In this document: positions 16,797 through 25,887 of the stretch, one piece after another | How the letters are laid out: every line of letters begins with the position of its first letter | Numbering within the stretch: position 1 is the stretch's first letter | Assembly: GCA_019359325.1 (NCBI GenBank) | Contig: JAHHHN010000005.1 | Coordinates: 124,001 to 188,000 of the forward strand | Direction of reading: 5' to 3' | Source of the DNA: Mojavia pulchra JT2-VF2 | GTDB taxonomy: Bacteria; Cyanobacteriota; Cyanobacteriia; Cyanobacteriales; Nostocaceae | Length of the DNA stretch: 64,000 nucleotides | Notes under the pieces: model-generated | What the model saw: only the letters and a program-made list of their open reading frames with translations | Database searches by the model: none | Told to the model about the DNA's origin: nothing | Program-made: the position numbers and the translations under genes

Positions 16797-17585
16797 ATGA
16801 TTATCCTCTACGAACATCCCCTATCTCCGTATGCACAGAAGGTCAAAATTGCCTTACGTGAAAAGGGAATTGAGTTTGAGTCCAAAACACCTGATGTGAG
16901 TGGAGGCGGGTTTGGAGGTAGCGAGTTCTTGGAAGCCAATCCTCGCCGGGAAATGCCTGCCCTGATTGACGGCGATGCTAAGATATTCGACTCTACAATC
17001 ATCCTTGAGTACATCGAAGAAAAATGGCCTTCACCACCCCTACTCTCCAGTAATCCAACAGACCGTGCCCGTGTCCGCATGATAGAAGAAGTCATGGACA
17101 CCTACTACGAGCCTATTAACTGGGGGCTGGCTGAAATCAACTTCTTTGGTCGGGCGAAGGGTGAGCTTGCCGAAACAATTACCACCAATGCCAAACAACA
17201 GGCAAAAAACTGCTACCAATGGCTAACCAAGCAGCTAGGCGAAGGCGAATGGTTCAACGGCGATTGTTTTGGCTGGAGCGACCTCTGTGTAGTTCCTTAC
17301 ATCAACACGTCATTAGTCGCATTTGGCATTGCACCCGAAGCAGGCTCCCCACTTGCAAATTGGTTCGAGCGAGTCAATCAGCGTCCAAGCATTGCTCAAA
17401 CGTTACAGGAAGCAAACGACTCACTTGCAGGCTTGGAGCAATTTTCAAAACTCCTTGAGCAGGGTCTACTCAAACGTGAGTACCGTGACCATCGCCTGGA
17501 GTGGATGATTCGTATGGGTGGACTGCAAGTCGTACTCGACGGTATCGAGAAAGACAACATCCGATTCAGTTACGATTTCTCATAG
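16797..17585 (+). CDS. Glutathione S-transferase family protein
   Basis: 262 residues. The thioredoxin-like N-terminal domain begins ILYEHPLSPYAQKVKIAL, with a Ser at the position of the catalytic Ser/Tyr. It continues with PRREMPALIDGD, holding the cis-Pro, and IFDSTIILEYIEEKWP, the glutathione gamma-Glu contact. An all-helical C-terminal domain follows, with FGWSDLCVVPYI, the N-capping motif (usually S/T-x-x-D). The family conjugates glutathione to electrophiles or reduces peroxides. The C-terminal 50 residues after the usual end are somewhat longer than average. No neighbour suggests a substrate. Confidence 0.88.
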   Translation: MIILYEHPLSPYAQKVKIALREKGIEFESKTPDVSGGGFGGSEFLEANPRREMPALIDGDAKIFDSTIILEYIEEKWPSPPLLSSNPTDRARVRMIEEVMDTYYEPINWGLAEINFFGRAKGELAETITTNAKQQAKNCYQWLTKQLGEGEWFNGDCFGWSDLCVVPYINTSLVAFGIAPEAGSPLANWFERVNQRPSIAQTLQEANDSLAGLEQFSKLLEQGLLKREYRDHRLEWMIRMGGLQVVLDGIEKDNIRFSYDFS

Positions 17586-17623
17586 ACGCTTCTGTGGTGA
17601 GGTAGCCCTCTCGGTAGAGTTCC

Positions 17624-17668
17624 ATTCACAACTCAAAACTCAAAACTCAAAACTCAGCACTCACCACT
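17624..17668. repeat. CAAAACT short tandem repeat
   Basis: AACTCAAAACTCAAAACTCA followed by GCACTCACC, a heptamer repeat between the GST gene and the convergent nucleotidyltransferase gene. Confidence 0.75.
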
Positions 17669-17670
17669 AC

Positions 17671-18759
17671 TTACCAACCTTGCATTTCTACTAATTCCAT
17701 ACATAATTCATTAATTTGCTCTAAGTCTGGTTTGTGAGCAAGGTTTGATTGTTCATAAGCAGTTTCCATTTCAGCAACCAATTCCTCTGCCATTTTCATT
17801 ACTTGCTCATAAGAATATACACCCTGAAGAATAGCTTTTAAATTATCAGCATCGCCAGCTATTCTCCTATCTACAATCACTTCTCCTTTTTGCAATATTT
17901 CGAGTCCGCTGCGTAGCAATCTAATGCAATGCATACCATGCTTGAGGTCGAAACCCGACTTTCTTTCCATTTCTGCCCTCACTGGATTTCTATTTTCCTG
18001 CCATGATAAGTAAGCCTTCCATTCTCTTAAAGCTACTTGATAAGTTTGGCTTTTTTGAAGTAGGCGAATAAAATCCTTACGGCTATTAGTTAATTTTTGT
18101 GTGTATTCTAAAGTTTCATCAGGTAAAGAATATTGTTTCAATACTCCCTTAAAATCAATATCTGCCGTCAGCAATCGATATAAATGTTCAGCTTCTTCTA
18201 GAAATTCAATCCGTCCTCTAATTAAGAGATAAAGATACTCCAAAAAAGCATTTAGCTCATCTTTGATTAATGGTACTTCGTCTTCAATGCCAAAATCGGA
18301 TGGTAATGGCTTTTTTTGTGGTGGATTTAATAACCACTTACGATGAGTTTCCATCTTTTTGATTTGGGCAAAGGCATAACCAGAGTAAGTATGTTTTACT
18401 TTCTTACTCAAAAATAGTTGTTTGTGGTTAATTAATTTCTGCCCTACGGTCGTTAGTACAGGATAGTTACGTAACCACAACAATTCTAAAACGTTAGGAT
18501 TAGCTCCAGCTAATAACTGAAGGATTTTCTTTAACTCGTATATGACTGTATCTTTATTACTATCCAAAAATGGAAACATTCCTGGTTCATCCCAACCAGT
18601 ATCTTTTTGTTCTATGCGATCAAATCCCAAATAGTACCTCTTAGGCGCGATAAAAACACCACGATAATCAAAATCAGACTCAGGGCGATTTAATCCATAA
18701 CCGTGGCTACCTGCCAAACCAATCAAAATTGTTCTTTCTTCAACTTCTATTCGTTTCAT
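17671..18759 (-). CDS. Predicted nucleotidyltransferase (COG3541/YcgL-like)
   Basis: 362 residues. The N-terminus has LIGLAGSHGYGLNRPESDFD, the GS...SDxD signature of polymerase-beta-type nucleotidyltransferases, followed by RGVFIAPKRYYLG. The helical remainder includes HGMHCIRLLRSGLEIL, matching the RlaP/YcgL-like family, whose members include phage RNA-modifying enzymes. The target is unknown, RNA or protein. It stands alone, transcribed on the minus strand, with the orphan terminator and the rplU promoter region upstream of it. Confidence 0.75.
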   Translation of the reverse strand: MKRIEVEERTILIGLAGSHGYGLNRPESDFDYRGVFIAPKRYYLGFDRIEQKDTGWDEPGMFPFLDSNKDTVIYELKKILQLLAGANPNVLELLWLRNYPVLTTVGQKLINHKQLFLSKKVKHTYSGYAFAQIKKMETHRKWLLNPPQKKPLPSDFGIEDEVPLIKDELNAFLEYLYLLIRGRIEFLEEAEHLYRLLTADIDFKGVLKQYSLPDETLEYTQKLTNSRKDFIRLLQKSQTYQVALREWKAYLSWQENRNPVRAEMERKSGFDLKHGMHCIRLLRSGLEILQKGEVIVDRRIAGDADNLKAILQGVYSYEQVMKMAEELVAEMETAYEQSNLAHKPDLEQINELCMELVEMQGW

Positions 18760-18924
18760 CTTAGGCGGTTAAAATATAGCCATCCTAACTCATGCTTGAT
18801 GAGTAGAGTTAATACAGTTGCTATAAAACTTTATTTTCCTAAAACTGAAAAAAATCAAAAAAGCTTTTGCCCTTTTAGAACAAAAAGATATTAGCGGGAT
18901 GCAGCAAATTTATAGCAATAAGAG

Positions 18925-18961
18925 AAAATCTGAGCAACAGATATCGTTGCTCAGATTTTTT
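18925..18961 (+). terminator. Perfect 14-bp hairpin with T-tract, no gene upstream on this strand
   Basis: AAAATCTGAGCAAC and GTTGCTCAGATTTT pair perfectly around a 7-base loop and end in six T. The gene to its left runs the other way, so this terminator has no obvious protein gene to serve. It may end a small RNA starting somewhere in 18780-18900. The rest of 18760-19090 shows no gene. Confidence 0.75.
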
Positions 18962-19092
18962 GGTGCTGTTCTGTGTCTCGCTTAACTACACAAGCACAAA
19001 TCCATATTTCAGAAAATCCGAGCATTTTGTTTGACGCAACACAAATAAATTGTGTTTTCTGCTCCCGTTCCCTATTCCCTGCTAGAAGTTTA

Positions 19093-19122
19093 TTGACTTA
19101 GTACTGCTCAATAAAATATAAT
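19093..19122 (+). promoter_or_regulatory. Strong sigma-70-type promoter of rplU-rpmA
   Basis: TTGACT, an 18-base spacer, then a perfect TATAAT. Transcription would begin near 19129, giving a leader of about 120 bases before rplU. Confidence 0.75.
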
Positions 19123-19128
19123 TTTAGA

Positions 19129-19248
19129 TTGTCTGTCTAATTCCTGCTCGGATCAGGTAGACATACTGCAAAAGCTGGCAAAAGCGATAACGCTTCTCTA
19201 CAGGGGATAAAAGCCAGCTACCTGTACGGCAACCTCAAGGACAATTCC
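19129..19248 (+). promoter_or_regulatory. Structured leader of rplU (candidate r-protein autoregulatory RNA)
   Basis: Two hairpins are readable. TGTCTA/TAGACA (19134-19163) encloses CCTG/CAGG. AGCTGGC/GCCAGCT (19173-19219) encloses AAGCG-ATAA-CGCTT. Leaders of rplU in other phyla are bound by L21; whether this one is homologous cannot be told from sequence alone. Confidence 0.5.
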
Positions 19249-19647
19249 ATGACTTACGCAATTATTGAAACTGGCGGCAAACAACTAAAAGTTGAAGCCG
19301 GTCGCTTTTACGATATTGAACTGCTGACGGTTGAACCAGACGAAAAAGTTACTATAGAAGCAGTATTACTGGTGCAGCACGATGGCGAAGTCACCATTGG
19401 GCAACCCCTAGTGACAGGTGCGACTGTAGAAGGCACAGTGTTGCGACATTTCAGAGGTCGTAAAGTCTTGGTGTACAAAATGAAGCCCAAAAAGAAAACC
19501 CGCAAAAAGCGGGGACATCGCCAGGAAATTACTAGACTTTTGATTAACTCGATCAACCTCAACGGTGCAGTGTTAGCATCTGAAGACGTTGCGATCGCGC
19601 AAACGCCTGATACTGAAGACCAGCCTGCGAAAGCTGCTGTTGAATAA
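19249..19647 (+). CDS. rplU: 50S ribosomal protein L21
   Basis: 132 residues. The start [20 protein letters not shown] and the central [20 protein letters not shown] followed by GHRQEITRL are diagnostic of bL21. The C-terminus has an acidic extension ([13 protein letters not shown]) of the kind seen in cyanobacterial and plastid forms. It binds 23S rRNA in the large subunit. rpmA begins 30 bases downstream, the standard bacterial rplU-rpmA order. Confidence 0.97.
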   Translation: MTYAIIETGGKQLKVEAGRFYDIELLTVEPDEKVTIEAVLLVQHDGEVTIGQPLVTGATVEGTVLRHFRGRKVLVYKMKPKKKTRKKRGHRQEITRLLINSINLNGAVLASEDVAIAQTPDTEDQPAKAAVE

Positions 19648-19677
19648 TAAAAAGAAGTAGAACTACAAGAGGAAATT

Positions 19678-19968
19678 ATGGCTCATAAGAAAGGAACAGG
19701 TAGTACACGCAACGGTCGTGACTCTAATGCCCAGCGTCTGGGTGTCAAACGCTACGGCGGTCAAACTGTCCGGGCTGGCAATATTCTTGTGCGTCAGCGT
19801 GGCACTAAATTTCACCCAGGTAACAACGTTGGTATTGGCAGCGATGACACTTTGTTTGCCTTAGTTGACGGTATTGTAACTTTTGAAAGAAAGGGCAAAA
19901 CCCGCAAAAAAGTTAGTGTTTACGCAGCTGCTACAGCTGAGTCTGTAGCTGAGTCCGTAGCTAGCTAG
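19678..19968 (+). CDS. rpmA: 50S ribosomal protein L27
   Basis: 96 residues, [20 protein letters not shown] at the start and [17 protein letters not shown] in the middle, diagnostic of bL27. The free N-terminus reaches the peptidyl-transferase centre. There is no N-terminal extension of the Staphylococcus type that needs cleavage. AGAGGAAATT precedes the ATG. The C-terminus has a short Ala/Ser/Glu-rich extension. Confidence 0.97.
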   Translation: MAHKKGTGSTRNGRDSNAQRLGVKRYGGQTVRAGNILVRQRGTKFHPGNNVGIGSDDTLFALVDGIVTFERKGKTRKKVSVYAAATAESVAESVAS

Positions 19969-19975
19969 AGTATGA

Positions 19976-19994
19976 GGGTGGGCATTGCCCATCC
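19976..19994 (+). terminator. Hairpin after rpmA
   Basis: GGGTGGGCA and TGCCCATCC pair (one G-T) right after the rpmA stop. The following TGATTTATTTCTT is only moderately T-rich. Confidence 0.5.
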
Positions 19995-20020
19995 TGATTT
20001 ATTTCTTGAAGAAGTGCAAA

Positions 20021-20467
20021 TCACTGAATAAATAAGTAGTTTGTCATCATGATGTGCATAGCCGCACCAAAGGCTAAACCTGTCAACGATAGGATAGATA
20101 AAATCAAAAAAGCTTGCCATTGCTTAAACCCAGCGGTTTGAAAGTCGATTTTCGCTAATATAGCCGCAGAAATAATCAGCAAGGTATCAAGAAATAAACG
20201 AAACCAAGCAACCACCACGAAGAACAAGAAAGCTAGTAAAACGCTAGATAAAAAAGTCCTCAGCGATGATTTAAACACAACATTGGAAAAGTTTGCCAGC
20301 TTATACCAGGGAGTGGTCAAGCTGCCTATAAAAACCAGTACAGCAAGCACAAGTATTAACCACACGAAATCACGGGGATTTGTCTCTGATATTACCCAGC
20401 CTAAGGTACTGTAGCTAAGTAGTAATAGGATCAGGGAGACCCAAGGAACTTGTTTCAAAATCGGCAT
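20021..20467 (-). CDS. Small integral membrane protein, unknown
   Basis: 148 residues from ATG 20467, with AGGA about 10 bases upstream; a TTG seven codons earlier is less likely. Four hydrophobic segments (VSLILLLLSYSTLGWVI, FVWLILVLAVLVFIGSL, LLAFLFFVVVAWFRLFL, LILSILSLTGLAFGAAM) make almost the whole protein. No family motif is recognised. It is convergent with rpmA. Confidence 0.6.
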   Translation of the reverse strand: MPILKQVPWVSLILLLLSYSTLGWVISETNPRDFVWLILVLAVLVFIGSLTTPWYKLANFSNVVFKSSLRTFLSSVLLAFLFFVVVAWFRLFLDTLLIISAAILAKIDFQTAGFKQWQAFLILSILSLTGLAFGAAMHIMMTNYLFIQ

Positions 20468-20873
20468 GGGTTTGATTCCTAGTAGCAAGTCAAGGCGTTA
20501 ATCTGCAAGTATATAAGGTAACTCAAGGTCGTATGTAACAGAGGGTTGTGCAATTTGTGATGCTTATCTTCCCTCAAGTCGCCCCGGTATGGTAGGACTA
20601 ATTTATTCTGTGGGCGTAAAGGCGATTGCGCGGAGCGCAGTGCGGAGGCGATCGCACAGAAAGCGAATTAGACAAATTGAGAATTTCACGCCTGAGACTA
20701 TAACTCCATCATCTTATATTTTCTAGGCTCCATCAATCGTTTATGGTACTTTGGCTCAAAAAGCCAAACAATTTTACAGAGAATTACCAGAGAATTAGTT
20801 AAATTTTTTCTTAAACATTTGTAAACTGTTAGCAGCCGATTAGCCGCGTGTCACATCTTGTTAAGGAATTACT
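20468..20873. other. Intergenic region upstream of cruF
   Basis: About 400 bases with no gene. It contains the inverted-repeat element at 20598-20671 and an AT-rich stretch before cruF. The sequence AAGGAATTACT just before 20874 is the ribosome binding site. Confidence 0.6.
20598..20671. repeat. 74-bp imperfect palindrome with HIP1 core
   Basis: CTAATTTATTCTGTG and CACAGAAAGCGAATTAG form the arms. The centre carries GCGGAGCGCAGTGCGGAGGC and GCGATCGC, a dispersed-repeat style typical of Nostocales. Confidence 0.6.
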
Positions 20874-21782
20874 ATGAAACAACTTGTTATTGCTGAACGC
20901 GTATGCCTCATTGGTCATATCGTTTCGATGGTGTTTGGGCTTGTAGGCATACTACTAGTCGTACCCAATGCTGAAGTAATTATGAACCTGGCCGAGGTTG
21001 GACAAAAAGCCATGCAATGGAGTATGGCTGGAGGCGGTGTGGTTTATATGATTTTGGGTGCGGCGGCTGTCTTTTTGTATGCCTACAGGACATTGGGATT
21101 GGGTCGCACATTAGCATTTATGCTGCCATCAGTGTTTATTTCTCTAGGAAGCGAACTTTCGGGAACCAGCACTGGGTTTCCTTTTGGGCACTATAGCTAC
21201 CTAAGTGGACTGGGTTATAAAATTGCAGGTTTAGTTCCATTCACAATTCCCTTGTCGTGGTTTTATGTGGGATGCGTGTCTTACCTACTGGCACGTGCTG
21301 GTTTAGAAGTAGACAAAAAACCCACATTTTTGCGCCACATTGGTGCGATCGCCTTAGGCGCTTTGTTGCTAACTTCTTGGGATTTTGTGCTTGATCCTGC
21401 CATGAGCCAAACTTCTCTACCTTTCTGGTATTGGCAACAGCCAGGGCCTTTCTTTGGGATGCCTTACCAAAACTTTGCTGGTTGGATGGGTACAGGAGCT
21501 GTATTTATGACAGTCGCAGCACTGTTATGGAGAAACAACCCAATTAAATTAGAGCGATCGCAACTCAATCTACCCTTGACAGTTTATTTAGCTAACTTTG
21601 GCTTCGCTACCGTCATGAGTTTGGCCGCTGGCTTTTCTATACCAGTATTGCTTGGCTTATTGCTTGGTGTTGCTCCGGCTGTGGCACTTTGGTGGAAAGG
21701 CACAAGCGGACAAGACCAACTTAGTTTAGAATCAGCAACCCAAGAAATCTCCGTGGCAAATGTCAAAGTTGCTTTGAAGTAG
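20874..21782 (+). CDS. cruF: Carotenoid 1',2'-hydratase CruF (myxol pathway)
   Basis: 302 residues with about seven to eight membrane segments. GSELSGTSTGFPFGHYSY and WDFVLDPAMS are hallmarks of the CruF/DUF422 family, which adds water across the terminal double bond of gamma-carotene in the route to myxol glycosides. The adjacent glycosyltransferase CruG catalyses a following step, and this cruF-cruG pairing is known in other cyanobacteria. The product acts in the cytoplasmic or thylakoid membrane on a lipid substrate. Confidence 0.9.
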   Translation: MKQLVIAERVCLIGHIVSMVFGLVGILLVVPNAEVIMNLAEVGQKAMQWSMAGGGVVYMILGAAAVFLYAYRTLGLGRTLAFMLPSVFISLGSELSGTSTGFPFGHYSYLSGLGYKIAGLVPFTIPLSWFYVGCVSYLLARAGLEVDKKPTFLRHIGAIALGALLLTSWDFVLDPAMSQTSLPFWYWQQPGPFFGMPYQNFAGWMGTGAVFMTVAALLWRNNPIKLERSQLNLPLTVYLANFGFATVMSLAAGFSIPVLLGLLLGVAPAVALWWKGTSGQDQLSLESATQEISVANVKVALK

Positions 21783-22092
21783 GGGCTGGGGAATGGGGAA
21801 TGGGAAAAAGCAGCTTGTGCAAGGCAGACAAGGTGAGACAGCGCTCTTGGTAGGGTTTCCAACGCCAGTCGCTCATGGGGGAGACCCCCAAGACCGCGCT
21901 GGCTCCTCCGCAGGCGACTGCGTTCCCCGAAGGGGTTCTCGAAGAGTACCCGAAGGGGGACAAGGGGAAAGAACCATGATTAACTCTTGCTTCTTGTCCC
22001 CCCATCCCCCATGCTCCTTGTCTTCTTTATCCAATGCCACATGCTCAATGCCCAATGCCCCATGCCCAATTCAATAACAGAATATTTTTACA
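21783..22092. repeat. Repeat-filled gap between cruF and cruG
   Basis: GGGGAATGGGGAATGGG at 21789, a GC-rich block with TTCCAACGCCAGTCGCTC and GAAGGGG/CCCCTTC-like pairs at 21855-21960, and GCCCAATGCCCCATGCCCAA at 22050-22069. These are short tandem and dispersed repeats; no gene. They separate two pathway partners by 310 bases. Confidence 0.75.
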
Positions 22093-23286
22093 GTGGACGA
22101 TGCTTTGATATCAGTTAGCACCTTATCGCTCTTATTGCTACTAATCCAATTACCAGCTACAGCGATTCTGCTCTCGCGCTTGGTAAAGGGGCCAAGACGC
22201 CATCCCCCCATTCAACCCCAACAGCCAAAGCCGGAGCTTTTAGGTAGTGTCAGCGTTGTCGTTCCCACCTTGAACGAGGCTCTACGCATTAGCCCGCTTT
22301 TAGCTGGCTTAAGCCAGCAAAGTTATGAAGTCCGGGAAGTGATTGTTGTAGACAGCAAATCTCAGGATGGCACACCTGACTTGGTAAAAGCCGCACAACA
22401 AAAAGACCCTCGCTTTCGCCTGATTACGGATGATCCTTTACCCCCTGGTTGGGTGGGTCGTCCTTGGGCGTTACACAATGGCTTTTTGCATACTGCACAA
22501 GAGAGCCAATGGTTTCTGGGAATGGATGCCGATACTGTGCCCCATCCTGGTTTAGTGGCTGGTTTGGTGCAGACAGCCGAAGCACAAGGGTATGACTTGG
22601 TTTCTCTGTCACCCCAGTTCATTCTTAAATATCCAGGGGAATGTTGGCTACAACCAGCATTGTTGATGACTCTGCTATACCGATTTGACCCAGCTGGTGT
22701 AAATACAGAGCAACCAGAACGGGTGATGGCTAATGGGCAGTGCTTTTTATGCCGTCGCTCTGTGTTAGCTGCTGTGGATGGTTATACCAGTGCTAGTGGT
22801 TCTTTTTGTGATGATGTCACCTTAGCACGGCATATTGCTGCTCAGGGGTTTAAGGTGGGCTTTTTAGACGGCGCGAAGGTGTTAAAGGTGCGGATGTATG
22901 AAGGGGCAATAGAGACATGGAAGGAATGGGGACGCAGCCTCGACCTCAAAGATGCATCTCCCCGCGCTCAAATTTGGGGAGATTTATGGCTACTCTCAGC
23001 TGTTCAGGGTTTTCCTTTACTAATTTTACTGAGTTATTTATTTCTTGCCCCTCAGCCTCCCCAGCCTCCCTTGCTCCTGTTATTGGGGTTAAATTTATTT
23101 TTGCTGGTAATTCGCTTTGCTATGCTATTGGCGATCGCTCCTTCCTACGATCGCAAAAGTTCTAAAGGTGGCTGGTTATTCTGGCTTTCACCTTTGGCTG
23201 ATCCAATAGCTGTGCTGCGAATCTTTTTATCTGCTTTCCGTACTCCACGAGAATGGCGAGGAAGGAAATATAGTGCTGAGTCGTGA
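22093..23286 (+). CDS. cruG: Carotenoid glycosyltransferase CruG (2'-O-glycosyltransferase)
   Basis: 397 residues, GTG start. An N-terminal membrane segment is followed by a GT2 (GT-A) domain: SVVVPTLNEALRISPLL, VIVVDSKSQDGTPDL, then GMDADTVPHPG as the DxD metal site and SFCDDVTLAR near residue 240. Two or three membrane segments close the protein (FPLLILLSYLFLA, LLGLNLFLLVIRFAM). The family transfers a sugar to the hydroxyl made by CruF on myxol or related carotenoids. Confidence 0.88.
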   Translation: MDDALISVSTLSLLLLLIQLPATAILLSRLVKGPRRHPPIQPQQPKPELLGSVSVVVPTLNEALRISPLLAGLSQQSYEVREVIVVDSKSQDGTPDLVKAAQQKDPRFRLITDDPLPPGWVGRPWALHNGFLHTAQESQWFLGMDADTVPHPGLVAGLVQTAEAQGYDLVSLSPQFILKYPGECWLQPALLMTLLYRFDPAGVNTEQPERVMANGQCFLCRRSVLAAVDGYTSASGSFCDDVTLARHIAAQGFKVGFLDGAKVLKVRMYEGAIETWKEWGRSLDLKDASPRAQIWGDLWLLSAVQGFPLLILLSYLFLAPQPPQPPLLLLLGLNLFLLVIRFAMLLAIAPSYDRKSSKGGWLFWLSPLADPIAVLRIFLSAFRTPREWRGRKYSAES

Positions 23287-23287
23287 C

Positions 23288-23325
23288 GAATTGGGCATGG
23301 GGCATTGGGCATGGGGCATTAGGTT
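23288..23325. repeat. GGGCATT/GGGGCAT short tandem repeat
   Basis: GGGCATGGGGCATTGGGCAT and a further GGGGCATT unit directly after cruG. It matches the unit seen upstream of cruG on the opposite strand. Confidence 0.7.
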
Positions 23326-23388
23326 GAGCATTTATCATTTGTTCTGTCTCCCTGTGCTCTCCTGCTCCCTGCTCCCCTGCACAAGCTG

Positions 23389-24297
23389 CTATTCCTCCTC
23401 ACCTCCTACTTGATCGCCGCGTTCCAGTTCCCAGAGAATTTGATTACCTTCGCGTCGTACTCGTGATACAATCCAGTTCCGCCAGCGCCACTGGTCTCCC
23501 CGACTAGTGACAGCGCTGGCGTGAACATCCATGAGGTCGGCAAGTTCAGAACTGGTGATTAAATAGCCTTTTGTGGCAATTTCATCAGCAATACGTAGAG
23601 TTTCTACCAAGTCACGGAGTTGTGCCACCCGCATTTCAGGTGGTTTATCGTCGATTGAGGCAGCAGAGGTTGCGATAGTTGGCTCCATAATAGTTATATG
23701 TGATGCAATAGTACTGATTTCTTGGTTCCTTGTGTCAATTATTGTAGAGGTTGCTGGAGATTCAGTTACTTTTGCTACATTTATTTCAATTGGTTGTGCT
23801 AATGATTGGTGAGTATTCGTGGGGAAAGATTGTTTTAGAGATGGGTTTTTACCACTAGCAAAAGCACGAGCAATGACATCGCAACGCTCATTACCGACGT
23901 TTCCAGAGTGTCCCCGAACATACTCCCAGTTTATTAGATGACTATTTAAGTTGTCCAAAGTTTCCAAAAGGTCTTGGTTCTGCACAGGCTTACCATCCGC
24001 CTTTTTCCAACCTTTCTTTTTCCAACCTTTCACCCACTTGGTAACGGAGTTGATTAGATATTCGCTATCGGTATAGAGGGTAATAGGTTCAGCTTGTCCA
24101 GATGTGTGCATAAATTGGAGAGCTGCGATCGCAGCTTGCATCTCCATTTTATTATTAGTCGTATGGGAAGATGCATCGCCCATTTCGTGAATTGAACCAT
24201 CACTAAAATAGACAACAACACCCCAACCTCCTGGCCCAGGATTGCCTGTGCAGGCGCCATCAGTATATATGCTTTGGATTGTGCGTTGGGTGGACAT
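23389..24297 (-). CDS. rnhA: Ribonuclease HI with extra C-terminal domain
   Basis: About 302 residues from ATG 24297. Residues 1-150 are a complete RNase HI: SIYTDGACTGNPGPGGWG, with the DEDD set at D13, E52 (NNKMEMQAAI), D77 (LYTDSEYL) and D140 (NERCDVIARAFA), plus the basic handle WVKGWKKKGWKK. The enzyme cuts RNA in RNA-DNA hybrids. A Ser/Thr-rich linker leads to a C-terminal domain of about 95 residues containing ITSSELADLMDVHASAVTSR and QWRWRNWIVSRVRREG, which looks like a helix-turn-helix. Standard RNase HI is about 155 residues, so this fusion roughly doubles it. Confidence 0.9.
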   Translation of the reverse strand: MSTQRTIQSIYTDGACTGNPGPGGWGVVVYFSDGSIHEMGDASSHTTNNKMEMQAAIAALQFMHTSGQAEPITLYTDSEYLINSVTKWVKGWKKKGWKKADGKPVQNQDLLETLDNLNSHLINWEYVRGHSGNVGNERCDVIARAFASGKNPSLKQSFPTNTHQSLAQPIEINVAKVTESPATSTIIDTRNQEISTIASHITIMEPTIATSAASIDDKPPEMRVAQLRDLVETLRIADEIATKGYLITSSELADLMDVHASAVTSRGDQWRWRNWIVSRVRREGNQILWELERGDQVGGEEE

Positions 24298-24329
24298 AGT
24301 AAACAAACCGCATTCGTACACAAAGTAAT

Positions 24330-25676
24330 TTAGCGGCGAAAGCTCCGAAGCACTATATAGGTTAACGCTGCAAAAATCAAGCCTATACCCAAACTTGCAG
24401 CAAATACTTCGGTTTGGTAAGCGAGAGGGTTTTTGTTTTTCGGAATTTCTGCCAAGATAACAGCAGAGGCGATTTGACTAGTTGCTAGCCCGATACCTGC
24501 GATCGCTATTGTAGTATTAAGAGTGCGATCGCTTTTGGTTTGCTCTAGGTCGATTATGCCCTGTATGGTCTTGATGTAATTTTCCATTAATGCCAATCCT
24601 GGGCTGTAAAAAGCGTGGTCTGTTTCGATTTGTACTAAAAACTTATCTTTGGCAAACTCACTGAATGTTTGTAAAAATTCCCAATCACTATTACTATCTA
24701 ATCCTTGAATTTTTTGCCAACGTTTTTGATAATTAATGATGTTGATATTAACAGTGCGGCGTTGGTCATCTAAATAAGCTAAATTATAAGTATATTTTAA
24801 CAATATTTCTGGAGCCTTTTTAAGAACTTTTTGTAAATTACTAATATTAACTTCAGCAGATTGAGATTCTGCGTTTAAATTATTAACTATGCCTTGAGCT
24901 AATTTGGCTACTATTTTTAAGTTACTTTTAATAGTACGGCTTTGAAAATAAGCCCAAATAGCTTTATTACGGTATCTAAATAATTGCATCAGTTCTGGAG
25001 ACAGCGTTTTATTCACCTCTCTGATAAAATCTGTTTTGAGTTGATAGGGAAATAAACAAATTAATAGGTGATAGCCATCACTCTGCTGCGATTCTGAAGG
25101 AAGCCGCCAAAGTTCAAATACAATTACACCAAAAAATTCTCCTTGTCCTCTCAAATCAGCTTCCCAATCTTGCTGAGAGTCTAATTTTAATTGTTCATAG
25201 CAAGCTTGAGCAGTAGCTTTTGGGTCTTGATGCTCTATAGCCAGCTGACCCCATATATACCAACTTTGACCAATTTTACCTTTTTGCTGATTAATTTTAG
25301 ATAAAATCTCTGCTTGTACCTGCTGCAAGCAAGTGATAGGTTGAGGCGAGTATTTATAGCCTGTTATATAGTTAGCAGTGCAATCTATTTGAAGTCCATA
25401 AGTGTCTCCCAATTGCACAGGATAATAATAACCATCTAAAGGTGGTTGAAAAGTCTTAATTTTTTGATTACCAAGTAACACAATGTCATCTGAACTATCT
25501 GTTTCAGCTTGGCGCAATTCTTCTAGGCGCTTACTATTTAGCTGATTACCATAAATTCTTTGCCAAAATTGTTGACAATTTTCTGTAATTTTTTCTTTAT
25601 CTTGCCCTAAACCCTCTTTCAGGTCATAAATAAATAAATCAATAGTTGGGTAAATTAGCTCATACTGTTGATTCAT
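24330..25676 (-). CDS. Unknown protein with C-terminal pair of membrane helices
   Basis: 448 residues. The first 370 are soluble ([18 protein letters not shown], then [19 protein letters not shown]). A helical part carries [20 protein letters not shown]. Near the end [20 protein letters not shown] leads into two membrane helices, [21 protein letters not shown] and [20 protein letters not shown]. This soluble-head-plus-helix-pair layout superficially recalls CorA, but no GMN motif is present. It begins 9 bases beyond the rnhA region's edge and is on the same strand. I do not recognise the family. Confidence 0.6.
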   Translation of the reverse strand: MNQQYELIYPTIDLFIYDLKEGLGQDKEKITENCQQFWQRIYGNQLNSKRLEELRQAETDSSDDIVLLGNQKIKTFQPPLDGYYYPVQLGDTYGLQIDCTANYITGYKYSPQPITCLQQVQAEILSKINQQKGKIGQSWYIWGQLAIEHQDPKATAQACYEQLKLDSQQDWEADLRGQGEFFGVIVFELWRLPSESQQSDGYHLLICLFPYQLKTDFIREVNKTLSPELMQLFRYRNKAIWAYFQSRTIKSNLKIVAKLAQGIVNNLNAESQSAEVNISNLQKVLKKAPEILLKYTYNLAYLDDQRRTVNINIINYQKRWQKIQGLDSNSDWEFLQTFSEFAKDKFLVQIETDHAFYSPGLALMENYIKTIQGIIDLEQTKSDRTLNTTIAIAGIGLATSQIASAVILAEIPKNKNPLAYQTEVFAASLGIGLIFAALTYIVLRSFRR

Positions 25677-25887
25677 AATTTAGAATACCCAACTACTAAA
25701 AAAGGTAAGGATTTAGATGGCAGAAAAAGGGATAAGCGAAGGATAAATAATTTTATGACCAGCATGTGCGCGTAAAGCTAACGTAAAGAAGTCGATAACA
25801 GAACGCTGCTGAGTTCGACGTTGATTTCGATGAGAATTTCCAACTCAAACAGACACAGATTTGAGAAAAAGCACTATGGCTTGAGAG

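Noticed and set aside
24330-25676. CorA magnesium transporter
   Set aside because: The terminal helix pair is suggestive but no GMN loop motif is present.
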